Assembly: GCA_037893245.1 (NCBI GenBank)
Contig: JBAIAA010000648.1
Span: 1,054,001 to 1,118,000, forward strand
DNA from: Crossaster papposus
Taxonomy: Eukaryota > Echinodermata > Asteroidea > Velatida > Solasteridae
DNA: 64,000 nucleotides
Direction of reading: 5' to 3'
Position 1 is the stretch's first letter, and the number at the start of each line of letters is the position of its first letter. Below the pieces are notes generated by a model, which ran no database searches, was not told where the DNA came from, and saw only the letters and a list, made by a program, of their open reading frames with translations. The position numbers were made by a program, and so were the translations under genes. Positions 1-13,100 of this stretch are shown here, one piece after another.

Positions 1-45
1 TGAGGACTGTTATGGTCAAATAATTTGTCCTGATTTGCAAAAAAT

Positions 46-85
46 GTATACATGTACATGTACATACATGTACATGTACATGTCA
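46..85. repeat. TACATG microsatellite
   Basis: Short run of self-complementary TACATG words. The same words recur near 42481-42521 and in the long tract at 29032-29292, so this is a common simple repeat of this genome. Confidence 0.9.
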
Positions 86-837
86 GTGTTAAACAGAGAC
101 ACCAACATTGGATACTATTTTTATAGAATGACCCAGAAATCTTGACATCGAACACATTTCTGATCACAACTGATGCAGAGAATATAATTATGACTTTATA
201 TTGATATACTGAGACAATTAGGTGCACATATTGCAAGCAGAGCATTTACATGTATTTAAACATGCTTTTAAGCACGTCTTGTTTTGTGTGAATACTCACA
301 AACCAGAAGCGTTTGTATAGCTTATACCTTTGTCACTCTCTGTGCACAGAGTCCTTACTATTAGAAAATTGTATTGTTTATTCACTTCACATTTTCTTGA
401 TTCAGAACAAGGAAATATGAAGTCGCAATACTGATTTTAGTTTGTTTTTTGTGTGCAGTTGTTTTGCAGAATCTAATGACTACTTCTTTGTTGAAAGCTG
501 ACTACTTCTTTGTTGAAAGCTGACTACATGTATTTGAAATACATGCACAGCAATTACGCAGTTAAAGGTAAGATATAATTAGCTATAACTGTGATTTAAT
601 CCTAACCCTCCTCGATCTTCCAAAGTACTCCAGGCATTTTTCGAGGATTATAGAGGATTCAGGCCAAGTGGCTAAATCTGGGCGTAGTTTGGTACATAAC
701 GTAGCTTTCAGCATTGTTTATGTGCAACTATGCATAACGAAGGCCTGCCATGCTCAATATTATTTGCACTGCTTCTGAATGTCATTGGTGCTCATGGTTA
801 AAACTAGTTGGAGCTTAGTATGGACGTTGAAAGTCTT
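86..837. other. AT-rich stretch, no gene seen
   Basis: No convincing ORF or splice-flanked exon is visible. The only structure noted is a perfect tandem duplication of a 24-bp word (starting gactacttctttg) at about 478-525, followed by a partial third copy. Confidence 0.6.
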
Positions 838-1607
838 GGCTCACGATGATAGTAATCAATATTGAATTGTGTATGTTGCTTAATATATTTTACACGCAGT
901 GTGCTAACGACATGATCAGGTCAGCTGCCCCATTCATGCTTTCATCTTGGCAAATCTGCACCTGTGGGGCTGCGGCTGTGAAATGTTAATGAAACCTTTT
1001 AAAATATAACCTTTAAACAACAAGATAGCTTCAGTCAGTCAGCCGAATGACCTGTGAGATAGTGTCTAATTTGTGTAAAGGAAGTAATCACTTGCTAAAC
1101 ATATATTTTCTCTTTCAAATAAACCTCAAATGGGTGATTTTCTGAGGGATATCATCATTGGGGATTATACTGAAATGTAAACTTATATGTTTTTGTCGTC
1201 AAAAAGCTTACAAACGCAGGAGAAAGGAACACATACAGACACAGCTAGGATTTCCACAACAGAAAAAAACTTGTCTTTACAGCCATAACTATTCGGTCAA
1301 CTGGCACACTATCAATTGAACAGCTGCTGACTCTTGGCTCTGCTGCACGCACTGAACCAAGTGGAGGTTTTAACCTTGATATGCAAGGGATTAATATATT
1401 CAGGTCATTCTAATTTCATATGCAAGTTTGTTGATTGGATGCCTAGGACAGCCTGCAAAGTAATAAAGAAAAGTTAAACCACTAGTGTATGTTTGCTAAG
1501 ACGATAGTACGAGTGAGAGAGCTGGTCTAATCGTGTTATTAGCAGGCGCACTGCATGAAAATATTGTACACAACACGCACAATCAAATATTGATTACTAT
1601 CATCTTG
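838..1607. repeat. Inverted-repeat element, arms about 125 bp
   Basis: The sequence from about 842 to 965 (starting gatgatagtaatcaatatt) reappears as a diverged reverse complement at about 1480-1606. The arms enclose about 0.5 kb with no ORF, which is the layout of a non-autonomous TIR element (MITE). No clear target duplication was found, so superfamily is unknown. The arms differ by many substitutions, so the copy is old. Confidence 0.6.
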
Positions 1608-2044
1608 GGTCAAACTAGGTAGTCGATAATGACCAAAGCAGAAGAGGAGAGGTTCTAGTATCACTAAGCAGCTTACCGTTATTAATCATTGTATTCAAAA
1701 CTGTTGTTTTACCCTATTATTCCCATATACAGAAACTTTTGTAATTAAAATCTTTAACTTAGGCCACCTTAAAGTGTGCGTATGCATTGCATGCTAGATG
1801 TGCTAGATGCACCTTATATTTAACCTGAAAAAAACACAACTGACTGATGTTTAGATGGTGGTTCAGAGTACAGACCACGTACCCACATGTCAACAATGGG
1901 CTCTCAATTAATATGAATGGATAAAATGTCTAAGACATGAATAGGAAATAAATAATTCTGAAGGTTTCTTTTGAACTAATAATACTTATATTTACACACT
2001 TTATTCTAATGTTGTTTTCCTTGCCCCACCTATATAGTATCACT
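1608..2044. other. Unannotated AT-rich DNA
   Basis: No ORF, splice-flanked exon or repeat structure recognised. Confidence 0.5.
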
Positions 2045-2990
2045 CTGATGTCAAGGTTGACTAATCACCTCTCATCCAAGCCCGAGTACTGTAACACACC
2101 TCTTCTACCACTGTGATGTTAGAGGCTCATTAAAGCCCGAGTACTGTGACCCAACTTTTCTACCACTGCGATGTCGGAGGCCCACCTCTTGTACCACTGC
2201 GGTGTCCGAGGCTCCTAATCGCCTTTCATCCAAGCTCGAGTACTTGGGCCCAACTCTTCTACCACTGCAATGTCAGAGGCTCCTAATCACGTGTCATCGA
2301 AGCCTGAGTACTGTGACCCACCTCTTGTACCACTGCAATGTCAGAGGTTCCTAATCACCTGTCATCAAAGCCTGAGTACCATGACCGACCTCTTCTACCA
2401 CTGCGATGTCAGAGGCTTCTAATCGCCTGTCATCAAAGCCCGAGTACTGTGACCCACCTCTTCTACCACTGCGATGTCAGAGGCTTCTAATCGCCTGTCA
2501 TCAAAGCCCGAGTACTGTGACCCACCTTTGCTACCACTGGGATGTCAGAGGCTCCGAATCGCCTGTCATCAAAGCCTGAGTACTGTGACCCACCTCTTCT
2601 ACCACTGCAATGTCCGAGGCTCCTAATCACCTGTCATCAAAGCCTGAGTAGTGTGACCGACCTCTCCTACCACTGCGATGTCAGAGGCTCCAAATCGCCT
2701 GTCATCACAGTCTGAGTACTGTGACCCACCTCTTCTACGACTGGATGTCAAAAGCTCATAATTGCCTGTCATCAAAGCCCGAGTACTATGACCGACCTCT
2801 TCTACTACTGCGATGTCAGAGGCTTCTAATCGCCTGTCATCAAAGCCCGAGTACTGTGACCCACCTCTTTTACCACTGGGATGTCTGAGGCTCCGAATTG
2901 CCTGTCATCAAAGCCGGAGTACTGTGACCCACCTCTTCTACCACTGCCATGTCAGAGGCTTCTAATCACTTGTCATCAAAGCCTGAGTAC
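2045..2990. repeat. 68-bp tandem repeat, about 14 copies
   Basis: A unit containing gagtactgtgacccacctc, then taccactgcgatgtcagagg, then atcgcctgtcatcaaagc recurs every 68 bp. Copies differ by scattered substitutions and small indels, and the first two are irregular in length. Short ORFs through it are by-products of the repeat. It looks like an ordinary minisatellite with no coding role. Confidence 0.9.
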
Positions 2991-3689
2991 ACAACAACAA
3001 TGTAAAAAAGGGTCAGTCGCTTTATGCAAAAAGGACATAGTAAAAACTGCACTCTTTATAATTCAAAAGCTTTCTCAAACCAAAACACATACATGTGTAT
3101 GGCAATTTATTTAGCTGTAATACTTAACTCCCATACAGAATTGTTAAATGGTATGTACATGTATAGAAATGTCAAGAATTTAAAAGTATGATATGTGCAT
3201 GGAAAAACCATGGTCAGTCGCCTTACCGTCAGTCGCATTACAGATTGTGCATCATTTAACCCACCTCCAGACTCCAGATGGAGCCATTAGTTGAGTTTTC
3301 TTTGACAAAATTGTGCTAAATCTTTGTAAATAACATTTCACATGAAATGAACACTTCAATTTATGTCTTTACACATTTTAAAGCATGTATGTATCACAGG
3401 CAACACAATCTGAGAAAAAGCTTCAACAAATAAAGTTGCTATGACTTTTTTGAATGCAAGTGCATGCACCAGAGTTATCATGTGGACAAACTGTATGTCT
3501 CGAGCTTGTGCACACATTCAAAGTCGTATCAATAATTGTTTAGCTTTATGTTCGTGTTCCCTTAACAAGTATGCTTTCAAAATATGTAAAGAAATAAAAT
3601 GCAGCGTCTTAAGGCATGGCCACTAAAGTGGGGTTTCTTTTATTTTAAACCACCATGTAGACTTCTAGATAGAATCAAAGTTGCGGTGT
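2991..3689. other. No gene seen
   Basis: AT-rich sequence. The word gtcagtcgc followed by (a/c)ttac occurs twice at about 3214-3241 and again near 5397, which hints at an old dispersed repeat. No ORF with codon-like character was found. Confidence 0.5.
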
Positions 3690-3693
3690 TTAA

Positions 3694-4028
3694 AGGTAGA
3701 ATACACCGTTTGCAGATATCAAAAATATTTACTACCGAATTATTAAGAAATATCTTACTCATCTGATTCTAGGCATCCAGCAAAATGATTGCGCTAGATA
3801 TTCTTATAAAGACAAATTTGCGACGGCGATCACGAAAAAACCCAGAAATAACATAAGAATAACTGCTCGACGCCGGTTGAAAACAAACGCTGTTTTTTGT
3901 GCTTTTCTCGGCATCAATGTCTGTAAAACTTCGGACAGCTCAGTAAAACGATATTTACTATAATATACAACCCCCCAAATCTACCTATTCATGATAATTC
4001 AAGCAATTACCAATGGTGTATGCTACCT
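3694..4028. mobile_element. 335-bp MITE with TTAA target duplication
   Basis: The left end AGGTAGAATACACC and right end (reverse complement AGGTAGCATACACC) form terminal inverted repeats. Each is bordered by TTAA (3690-3693 and 4029-4032). There is no ORF inside. TTAA duplication is characteristic of piggyBac, Kolobok and Sola3 elements; the sequence does not say which. A half end resembling this TIR occurs near 48345. Confidence 0.8.
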
Positions 4029-4149
4029 TTAATCCACTCATTGGAAACATTTCTTTTGTCTAGGAGTCAAGAACATTAATAACATATTTAACATCTTAGT
4101 GATTCTATGCCCTGAAGAATCATATCAGAAATGCAAACTCTGTCCACAG

Positions 4150-4640
4150 CTTAACCTTAACCCTACCTAATGCTACTAAATACTACTAAATACTACTAGT
4201 AGTAAAAAGTAGTATGGAGTACTCTCCACTACTTGTGTGCAATGCCTGTAGTAATTTTTAGTATTTGGTACTTCACCCCAAATAGTTTACATACATGTAG
4301 TAATATGTAGTACATGTACTACATATTGCTTTGCACACTGTTTGGAGGGAAGTACCAAATAGTGCTTCACCCCAAATAGTGTACATAGTAATATGTAGTT
4401 CATGTACTGAGGTTGCTGGGTTTAGAGGAAAAACATACCTGGCAAACAAATGCAGTAGTCCAGCCTTGAAATAAATCAATCACCAAAACCCATTACTGAC
4501 CAAACACACTCAACAAGCAAAAAGACCCAATGCTAAAATATGAGTACAAATACAATTGGGGTTGAAGTACCAAATACTAAAAAATACTACACCCTAGTAT
4601 TAGTATTTGGTAGTATCCAGTAACTGACCTGCATTACCAC
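4150..4640. repeat. Degenerate TAGTA/TACTA palindromic repeat region
   Basis: Short words such as actactagtagta, tagtaatatgtagt and caaatactaaaaaatact occur in both orientations, giving a self-complementary region. The phrase gtaccaaatagtgcttcaccccaa-like occurs twice (about 4268 and 4353). This is probably an old foldback or simple-repeat-derived element. The short ORF crossing it has no coding character. Confidence 0.55.
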
Positions 4641-4670
4641 TAGTAGTAATTTGTAGTTGCCAATTTGTGT

Positions 4671-4777
4671 CCATCTTTGCTAGTGAGGAATTGCTCAGTG
4701 ATGCAGTAATTCCACCCACATCCGTGATGTGGATGGAATTACTGCATCACTGAACAATTCCTCACTGGCAGAGATGG
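4671..4777. repeat. Near-perfect 47-bp-stem hairpin
   Basis: The left arm from 4671 (ccatctttgctagtgagg) pairs with the right arm ending at 4777 (cactggcagagatgg) around a loop of about 12 bp. There are four differences in about 47 positions. If transcribed from the plus strand, two become G:U pairs and two are C:A mismatches. A tiny foldback MITE is the simplest reading; a small-RNA precursor is possible but unsupported. Confidence 0.7.
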
Positions 4778-4785
4778 AAACAAAT

Positions 4786-5960
4786 GTTGTTTACAAATCA
4801 AGACAAATAACCATTTTTGGGGCGTTTATATTTTTGTTAAGTGTATTTGCCAGAATTGTGTTTTTTATGTTTCATATTTAGAAGAAAATTATTTGTATAC
4901 TGATATTTCAAACCCGGTTCGAACCCTGGGTGCTGCCATCTTAGACCAGCTGACCATGACGACATAAAATACTTCACTGTTAATTTGTCGATAACATTTC
5001 CCATGAAAAAATAATAATATTTGAATTTTTTGACAGAAAATTCAGTTTAAAGCTATCAATGTAAATTCATGGCACAGATTTCCTTTAAGAATATTAGGCA
5101 ATGTCTTTCAAAGTTATAAACACATGCAATGTACATGTACAACCCTATAATTGCAGGTGTCACTAACGATTGTACAGTACAGAGGGCAGCATGCGATCTC
5201 CAGCTGTGCAGGCTGTGGGCTGTGCAGTATGGTCAGACGCATTACAATTTGTTGAACCTCATCATGAAATTATGCTTAACATAATTTGTTATTCTTTACT
5301 GTTTTTACACTTGATATTAAAGGTAGTAGCATATTTTAAAATGGCATGAAAATAATCACTGGATCTAACTTGCAATAACAAAAAATGTATCTCGCTGTCA
5401 GTCGCATTACACCCAATTTTAGGTTCAACAAGTTGACTTGCATATGGTTTGAATTAAAGACACGACTTAAAATAGATTTCAGATTGCAAAAGATGTTAAC
5501 TTGGTACTAATCATTATATATTGAAGTTATTGGAGAAAAATAAAGAGCAATTAATTATTTCAGCTTGATATGCTTACATTTTAAGTGTCCCATCATGCCT
5601 TGAAAAAATATCGGTGCCTTCGCATAATATAAAAGATAATTTATTAAAAATGTTATTTCCTGTTACTTTCATATCTTAGCTATAACTTGAAAGTGGAAAG
5701 AAAGTTATGACACAAATTGTATTTGTTGGTGTCATGTCCATGTTTGCTTGGAAATGCCATGGTATGATGTTTTAGCTGAAGGCTGTCCATAATCAACCAG
5801 TACGAGGAATTGAATTAAATTCCCATAGATCTCACGTAAGCATTATATTGATGTCAGCTAATATACTTTTGTACCAGCAGTTTGGCTAAAAAATTTTCAA
5901 CTCTAGTACATGTTTGCTTTAAAATCATGTGGTCACTGGAGTGTGACTGATGACGTAATA
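4786..5960. other. No gene seen
   Basis: AT-rich. A B-box-like word (ggttcgaaccc) occurs near 4915 without an upstream A box or cloverleaf, so no tRNA or SINE is called. No splice-flanked ORF was noticed. Confidence 0.5.
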
Positions 5961-6240
5961 GAATATCCCAATTAAACAGACTAATACCTGGAAGTTCAAG
6001 TTTGTGGCGATTGTATGTACATATGCATCCGGACACGAAAGGGATCACATGCCCACCAAAATTTATAAATTCCCTGCCCTTTTTGTTTGAATTATTTCAA
6101 GATAGTTCCCAAAGTTAAAGACCGAAGCTATGCGGTGCAATCTCGTGATCTCTTTCGTGTCCTGATGACTACATGTACATAGAATCGCCATCAAACTTGA
6201 ACTTCCAGGTAAGTCTTGTATAATTGGGGGATTTCAATTC
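5961..6240. repeat. Foldback MITE, arms about 90 bp
   Basis: The left arm (through cctggaagttcaagtttg at about 5988) is repeated as a diverged reverse complement ending near 6240 (through caaacttgaacttccagg). The arms are separated by about 90 bp. There is no ORF and no obvious target duplication. Confidence 0.75.
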
Positions 6241-6588
6241 TCCTTTCTTCAACCAAGCAGTAGTAGTGTCAGGAATTATATAATAGTGTCAGTATTATAT
6301 AATTTTGTTCTTGAATAATGAAATGCAATTAAATAATGTATTTATGAATCCAACTTGTGTTGTCTGTCTGGCATATACTGTAGTTTTTGTCATTTCAAGG
6401 CATGTAAATAAAAGCCTCCACTGAAAAACTTGACAGCTTGCCGGTCATATTCAATTGATTTTCACACCATTTACTTTCCTCTACACATAGATTGCCTCTA
6501 AAATGAATCTAGTGTCATATTTATTATGCACCAGTAAAATTAAGTCCTACAAATATATTTCTACTGTCTAAAATGATTTTCAATATGT
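6241..6588. other. No gene seen
   Basis: AT-rich stretch between the foldback and the start of the long array; nothing recognised. Confidence 0.5.
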
Positions 6589-6777
6589 GGGTAGTGGTCT
6601 CAGTATGTGCAGAGTCTGTAGTCGATCGGATTTACCAAAGTGTCAAAGATATGTTGGTTGGGAAAAAAAGAGTACAAAATACTATGGGGAAAACTGCAAC
6701 TTTAATGTGACGCCACATGACACCGATGATGTCATCAAGACGTCATCTTATTTTGTGCCTATAACACATTATGCAAT

Positions 6778-7102
6778 CACTGACTTCTACACGTGGACAG
6801 ATCATTGCCCATTCACGCTTGAAGTCGGCACAAACGAGAAGTGCAATATGGCGGACCCACGACGTCACTCTGTGAGCCAATGAAATGTCCAGGTGTAGAG
6901 GTCAGTGGGACGGTACGTATGACGTAATGTTTATAAATAAAAAATGTACAGAGTAAATCCACTGACCTCTACACCTGGACATTTCATTGGCTCACAGAGT
7001 GACGTCGTGGGTCCGCCATATTGCACTTCTAGTTCGCGCCGACTTTAATCGTTAGCACGGCAGAATATGGGCAATGATCCGTCCAGGTGTAGAGGTCAGT
7101 GC
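6778..7102. mobile_element. Long-arm foldback MITE inserted in the array
   Basis: The ends CACTGACTTCTACACGTGGA and reverse complement CACTGACCTCTACACCTGGA are inverted. A second inner inverted pair (about 6840-6906 against 6959-7027) makes most of the 325 bp self-complementary. It interrupts a type B array unit and is flanked by ATGCAAT (6771-6777 and 7103-7109), a target duplication of about 7-8 bp. No ORF. It inserted after the array formed. Confidence 0.8.
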
Positions 7103-10100
7103 ATGCAATACTTGCATACCAAGTTTGACCCCAATCAGGCCTGTACTTCGAGAGATAGAGGGTCTTCAAAACTACACCTTTAATATGATGTCATCATGAA
7201 CGTCTTCTCAATTTATATCTATATAACACATCCCGGAATACTTGTATACCTAGTTTGGCCCCATTCGGGCTATAAGTCTCAAGTCGATCAAATTTACGAA
7301 AGTGTCAAAGTCAAAAGTCTAAAGAAAAACGTGTACAAAACCTATGGGGGACAAAATCACCTTTAACGTGACATCACGTGACCTTGTATGACGCAATAGT
7401 GCCGAATTTCCCCAAGACCATCAGTGGGTGGTGTTCTAAGTGTATGCCAAGTCTCAACTCGATTGGATTTACTAAAGTGTCAAAGTCAATAGTCTAAAGA
7501 AAAACGTGTACAAAACCTATGGAGAAAAATTGAACATTTAACGTTGCGTCACATGGCCATGAATGACGTAATCGTGACGAATTTCTTCAAGGACCATCTG
7601 TGGGTTGTGGGCTATATGTGTGCCAAGTCCAAAGTCAATCAGATTTACCAAGGTGTCAAAGTGTATTGTCTGAAGAAAAACGTGTACAAAGTCTATGGAG
7701 AAAAGTGGAAAAAGGAAAAAAAAAAAAAAAAAAAAAAAAAACTTTAACGATTACAAGAGCTGTTTCGGTGAAAAACCGAAACAGCTAAAAAAAGAAAAAA
7801 AAGAAAAAACTAGACATGTGTTTGTGGACAAACACAGAGCTGTTTCGAGTGTCTTTCAATATGTGTGTGATGGGCTTGTGTGTGTGCCAAGTCTCAAGTC
7901 GATCAGATTTACTAAAGTGTCAAAGGCAATAGTCTAAAGAAAAACGTGTACAAAACCTATGGGGAAAAAATAGAAACTTTAACGTGACGCCCCGTGACCT
8001 TGAATGACGTAATCGTGCCGAATTTATTTTAGGGCCGTCTGTGGATGGTGGTCTAAGTGTGTGCCAAGTCTCAAGTCGATCGGATTTACTAAAGTGTCAA
8101 AGTCAATAGTCTAAAGAAAAACGTGTACAAAACCAATGGGAGAAAAATGTAAACCTTTAATGTGACGTCACGTGACCTTGAATGACGCAATCGTGCCGAA
8201 TTTCTTTCAGAAACATCTGGGGGTGGTGTTCTAAGTGTATGCCAAGTTTCAAGTCGGTCGGATTTACCGAAGTGCCAAAGTCAATAGTCTGAAGAAAAAC
8301 GTGTACAAAACCTATGGGGAAATTTTCACCCTTAACGTGAGGTAACGTGACCTTGAACTACGTAATCGTGACAAATTTCTTTTAGGACCGTCCTTGGGTG
8401 GTTGTCTAAATGTATGCCAAGTTTCAAGTCGATCGGATTTCCCAAAGTGTCAAAGTGCCCTGTCTGAACAAACGTGTGCAAATCCTATGAAGAAAAATCT
8501 GAAAAACAAAAACAAAAAAAAACTAGACATGTGTTTGTGGACAAACACAGAGCTGTTTCGAGTGTCTAAAATTACTTTCAATATGTGTGTGGTGGTCTTT
8601 TGTGTGTGCCAAGTCTCAAGTCGATCGGATGTACTAAAGTGTCAAAGTCAATAGTCTAAAGAAAAACGTGTACAAAACCAATGGGAGAAAAATGTGCACC
8701 TTTAACGTGACGTCACGTGACCTTGAATGACGCAATCGTGCCGAATTTCCTTCAGGCCCATCTGTGGATAGTGTTCTAAGAGTATGTCAAGTTTCAAGTC
8801 GGTCGGATTCACCAAAGTGTCAAAGTCAGTAGTCTGAAGAAAAACGTGTACAAAACCTATGGGAAAAATTTTTCCTTTAACGCGAAGTCACGTGACCTTG
8901 AATGACGTAATCGCGACGAATTTCTTCTAGGACCGTCCTTGGGTGGTTGTCTAAATGTATGCCAAGTCTCAAGTCGATCGGATTTATCAAAGTGTCAAAG
9001 TGTATTGTCTGAATAAACGTGTGTAAATCCTATGAAGAAAAGTCTGAAAAAGGAGAAAAAAATAAAAAAAAAGAAAAACTAGACATGTGTTTGTGGACAA
9101 ACACAGAGCTGTTTCGATTGTCTAACGTTACTTTCAATATATGTGTGTGTGGTGGTCTATGTGTGTGCCAAGTCTGAAGTCGATTGGATTTACACAAGTG
9201 CCAAATATATATTAGTTGAAAAAACGTGTACAAATCCTATGGGGAAATTTGAACCTTTAATGTGACGTCACATGATACCCGATGATGTCATCATGATGTC
9301 ATCTTAATTTTCGTCTGTAACACATCCTGGAATACTTGCATACCAAGTTTGACCCCAATCGGACATGTACTTCTAGAGATAGAGGGTCCTAAAAACTAGA
9401 CCTTTAATGTGACGTCACATGACCCACGATGACGTCATCATGATGTCATTTTATTTTTCGTCTATAACACACCCTGGAAAACTTGCATACCAAGTTTGAC
9501 CCCAATCGGACCTGTACTTCCAGAGATAGCGGGTCCTAAAAACTGAACCTTTAATCCCTTTAATGTGACGTCACATGACCCACGATGACGTCATCATGAT
9601 GTAATTTTATTTTTCGTCTATAAAACATCCTGGAATACTTGCATACCAAGTTTGACCCCAATCGCACCTGTACTTCCAGAGATAGCGGGTCCTAAAAACT
9701 GAACCTTAATCCCTTTAATGTGACGTCACATGACCCACGATGACGTCATCATGATGTCATTTTATTTTTCGTCTATAACACACCCTGGAATACTTGCATA
9801 CCAAGTTTGACCCCAATCAGACCTGTACTTCCAGAGATAGCGGGTCCTAAAAACTAAACCTTTAATGTGACGTGCCGTGACCCCCCGATGACGTCATCAT
9901 GAAGATTTTACCCTTGGCCCTCCTGGAGATGGTGGTCGAGGTGTGTGCTAAGTCTCAAGTCGATCAAGTCTACGAAAGTGTCAAAGTCAATAGTCTGAAG
10001 AAAAACGTGTACAAACCCTATGGGGAAAAAAATTGCACCTTTAACGTCACGTCACGTGACCTTGAATGATGCAATCGTACCGAATTTCTTCAAGAGCCAT

Positions 10101-13100
10101 CTGTGGGTGGTGTTCTAAGTATATACCAAGTTTCAAGTCGGTCGGATATACCAAAGTGTCAAAGTCAAGAGTCTGAAGAAAAACGTGTACAAAACCTATG
10201 GGGAAAATTTTACCTTTAACATGACGTCACGTGACCTTGAATGACGTAATCGCGACGAATTTCTTCTAGGACCGTCCTTGGGTGGTTGTCTAAGTGTATG
10301 CCAAGTCTCAAGTCTATCGGATTTACCAAAGTGTCAAAGTGTATTGTCTGAACAAACGTGTGCAAATCCTATGGAGAAAATGCTGAAAAAGGAAAAAAAA
10401 AAAAAAAAAACTAGACATGTGTTTGTGAACAAACACAGAGCTGTTTCGAGTGTCTTTCAATATGTGTGTGATGGGCTTGTGTGTGTGCCAAGTCTCAAGT
10501 CGATCAGATTTACTAAAGTGTCAAAGGCAATAGTCTAAAGAAAAACGTGTACAAAACCTATGGGGAAAAAATAGAAATTTTAACGTGACGCCCCGTGACC
10601 TTGAATGACGTAATCGTGCCGAATTTATTCTAGGGCCGTCTGTGGATGGTGGTCTAAGTGTGTGCCAAGTCTCAAGTCGATCGGATTTACTAAAGTGTCA
10701 AAGTCAATAGTCTAAAGAAAAACGTGTACAAAACCAATGGGAGAAAAATGTGAACCTTTAATGTGACGTCACGTGACCGTGAATGACGCAATCGTGCCGA
10801 ATTTCTTTCAGAAACATCTGGGGGTGGTGTTCTAAGTGTATGCCAAGTTTCAAGTCGGTCGGATTTACCGAAGTGCAAAAGTCAATAGTCTGAAGAAAAA
10901 CGTGTACAAAACCTATGGGGAAAATTTAACCTTTAACGCGAAGTCACGTGACCTTGAATGACGTAATCGCGACGAATTTCTTCTAGGACCGTCCTTGGGT
11001 GGTTGTCTAAGTGTATGCCAAGTCTCAAGTCGATCGGAATTACTAAACTGTCAAAGTGTATTGTCTGAAAAAACGTGTGCAAATCCTATGGAGAAAAGTC
11101 TGAAAGAGGAAAAAAAAAAAAAGAAAAAAAAAAAAAAACTAGACATGTGTTTGTGGACAAACACAGAGCTGTTTCGAGTGTCTAAAGTTACTTTCAATAT
11201 GTATGTGGTGGTCTTTTGTGTGTGCCAAGTCTCAAGTCGATCAGATTTTCTAGTGTCAAAGTCAATAGTCTAAAGAAAAACGTGTACAAAACCTATGGGG
11301 GAAAATTGAACCTTTAACGTGACGCCCCGTGACCTTGAATGACGTAATCATGCCGAATTTTGTCTAGGACCGTCTGTGGATGGTGGTCTAAGTGTGTGTC
11401 AAGTCTCAAGTCGATCGGATTTACTAAAGTGTCAAAGTCAATAGTCTAAAGAAAAACGTGTACAAAACCAATGGGAGAAAAATGTGAACCTTTAATGTGA
11501 CGTCACGTGACCTTGAATGACGCAATCGTGCCAAATTTTTTTCAGAAACATCTGGTGGTGGTGTTCTAGGTGTATGCCAAGTTTCAAGTCGGTCGGATTT
11601 ACCAAAGTGCCAAAGTCAATAGTCTGAAGAAAAACGTGTACAAACCCTATGGGGAAATGTTCACCTTTAACGTGAGTTCACGTGACCTTGAATGACGTAA
11701 TCGTGACGAATTTCTTTTAGGACCGTCTGTGGGCTGTGGTCTAAGTGTGTGCCAAGTCCTAAGTCGATCCGATTTACCAAAGTGTCAAAGTGTATGGTCT
11801 GAATAAACGTGTGCAAATCCTATGGAGAAAAGTCTGAAAAAGGAGAAAAAAAAAAAGAAAAAAAAAAACTTTAACGATTACAAAAGCTGTTTCGGTGAAA
11901 AACCGAAACAGCTAAAAAAAGAAAAAAAAAAACTTTAACGATTACAAGAGCTGTTTCGGTGAAAAACCGAAACAGCTAAAAAAAACTAGACATGTGTTTG
12001 TGGACAAACACAGAGCTGTTTCGAATGTCTTTCAATATGTGTGTGATGGTCTTTTGTGTGTGCCAAGTCTCAAGTCGATCGGATTTACTAAAGTGTCAAA
12101 GTCAATAGTCTAAAGAAAAACGTGTACAAAACCTATGGAGGAAAAATTGAACCTTTACGTGCCGCCACGTGACCTTGAATGGCGCAATTGTGCCGAATTT
12201 CTTTCAGGAACATCTGGGGGTGGTGTTCTAAGGGTATGCCAAGTTTCAAGTCGGTCGGATTTACTAAAGTATCAAAGTCAATAGTCTGAAGGAAAACGTG
12301 TACAAATCCTATGGGGAAAATTTCACCTTTAACGCGAAGTCACGTGACCTTGAATGACGTAATCGCGACGAATTTCTTCTAGGATCGTCTTTAGGTGGTT
12401 GTCTAAATGTATGCCAAGTCTCAAGTCGATCGGAATTACCAAAGTGTAAAAGTGTATTGTCTGAATAAACGTGTGCAAATCCTATGGAGAAAAGTCTGAA
12501 AAAGAAAAAAAAAAAAAAGAAAAAAAAAAAAAACTAGATGTGTTTGTGGACAAACACTAGCTGTTTCGGCAGTGTTAAATGATTCTATGACACCATCACA
12601 ACATACTTTCATTGATAACAAATGTGACAAAAATGACAAAAACATTCATCTAAAACTATAACAAATACACCTTTAATGTGACATCTCATTACACCCGATG
12701 ACATAATCATGACGTGACCCCAATTAATACCTATAACACATCCCGAAATACTTGCGTACCAAGTTTGACCCAAATCGGACTTGTACTTTCAGAGATAGAG
12801 GGTCTTGAAAACTGCACATTTAATGTGACGTCACGTGACCCACGATGTCGTTATCATTACGTCAGTTCAATTTATACCTATAACACATCCCGGAATACTT
12901 GCATACCAAGTTTGACGCCAATCGGACATGTACTTCTAGAGATAGAGGGTCTTAACAACTACACCTTTAAGGTGACGCCACATTACACCCGATGACGTCA
13001 TCATGTCATCACCTCCATTTATATCTATAGCATATCCCGGAATACCTGTAAACCAAGTTTGAGCACAATCGAACCTGTACTTCCAGAGATAGAGGGTCCA

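Noticed and set aside
4910-4935. tRNA or tRNA-derived SINE (ggttcgaaccc B-box word)
   Set aside because: No A box at the right distance and no cloverleaf; the word is palindromic and can occur by chance.
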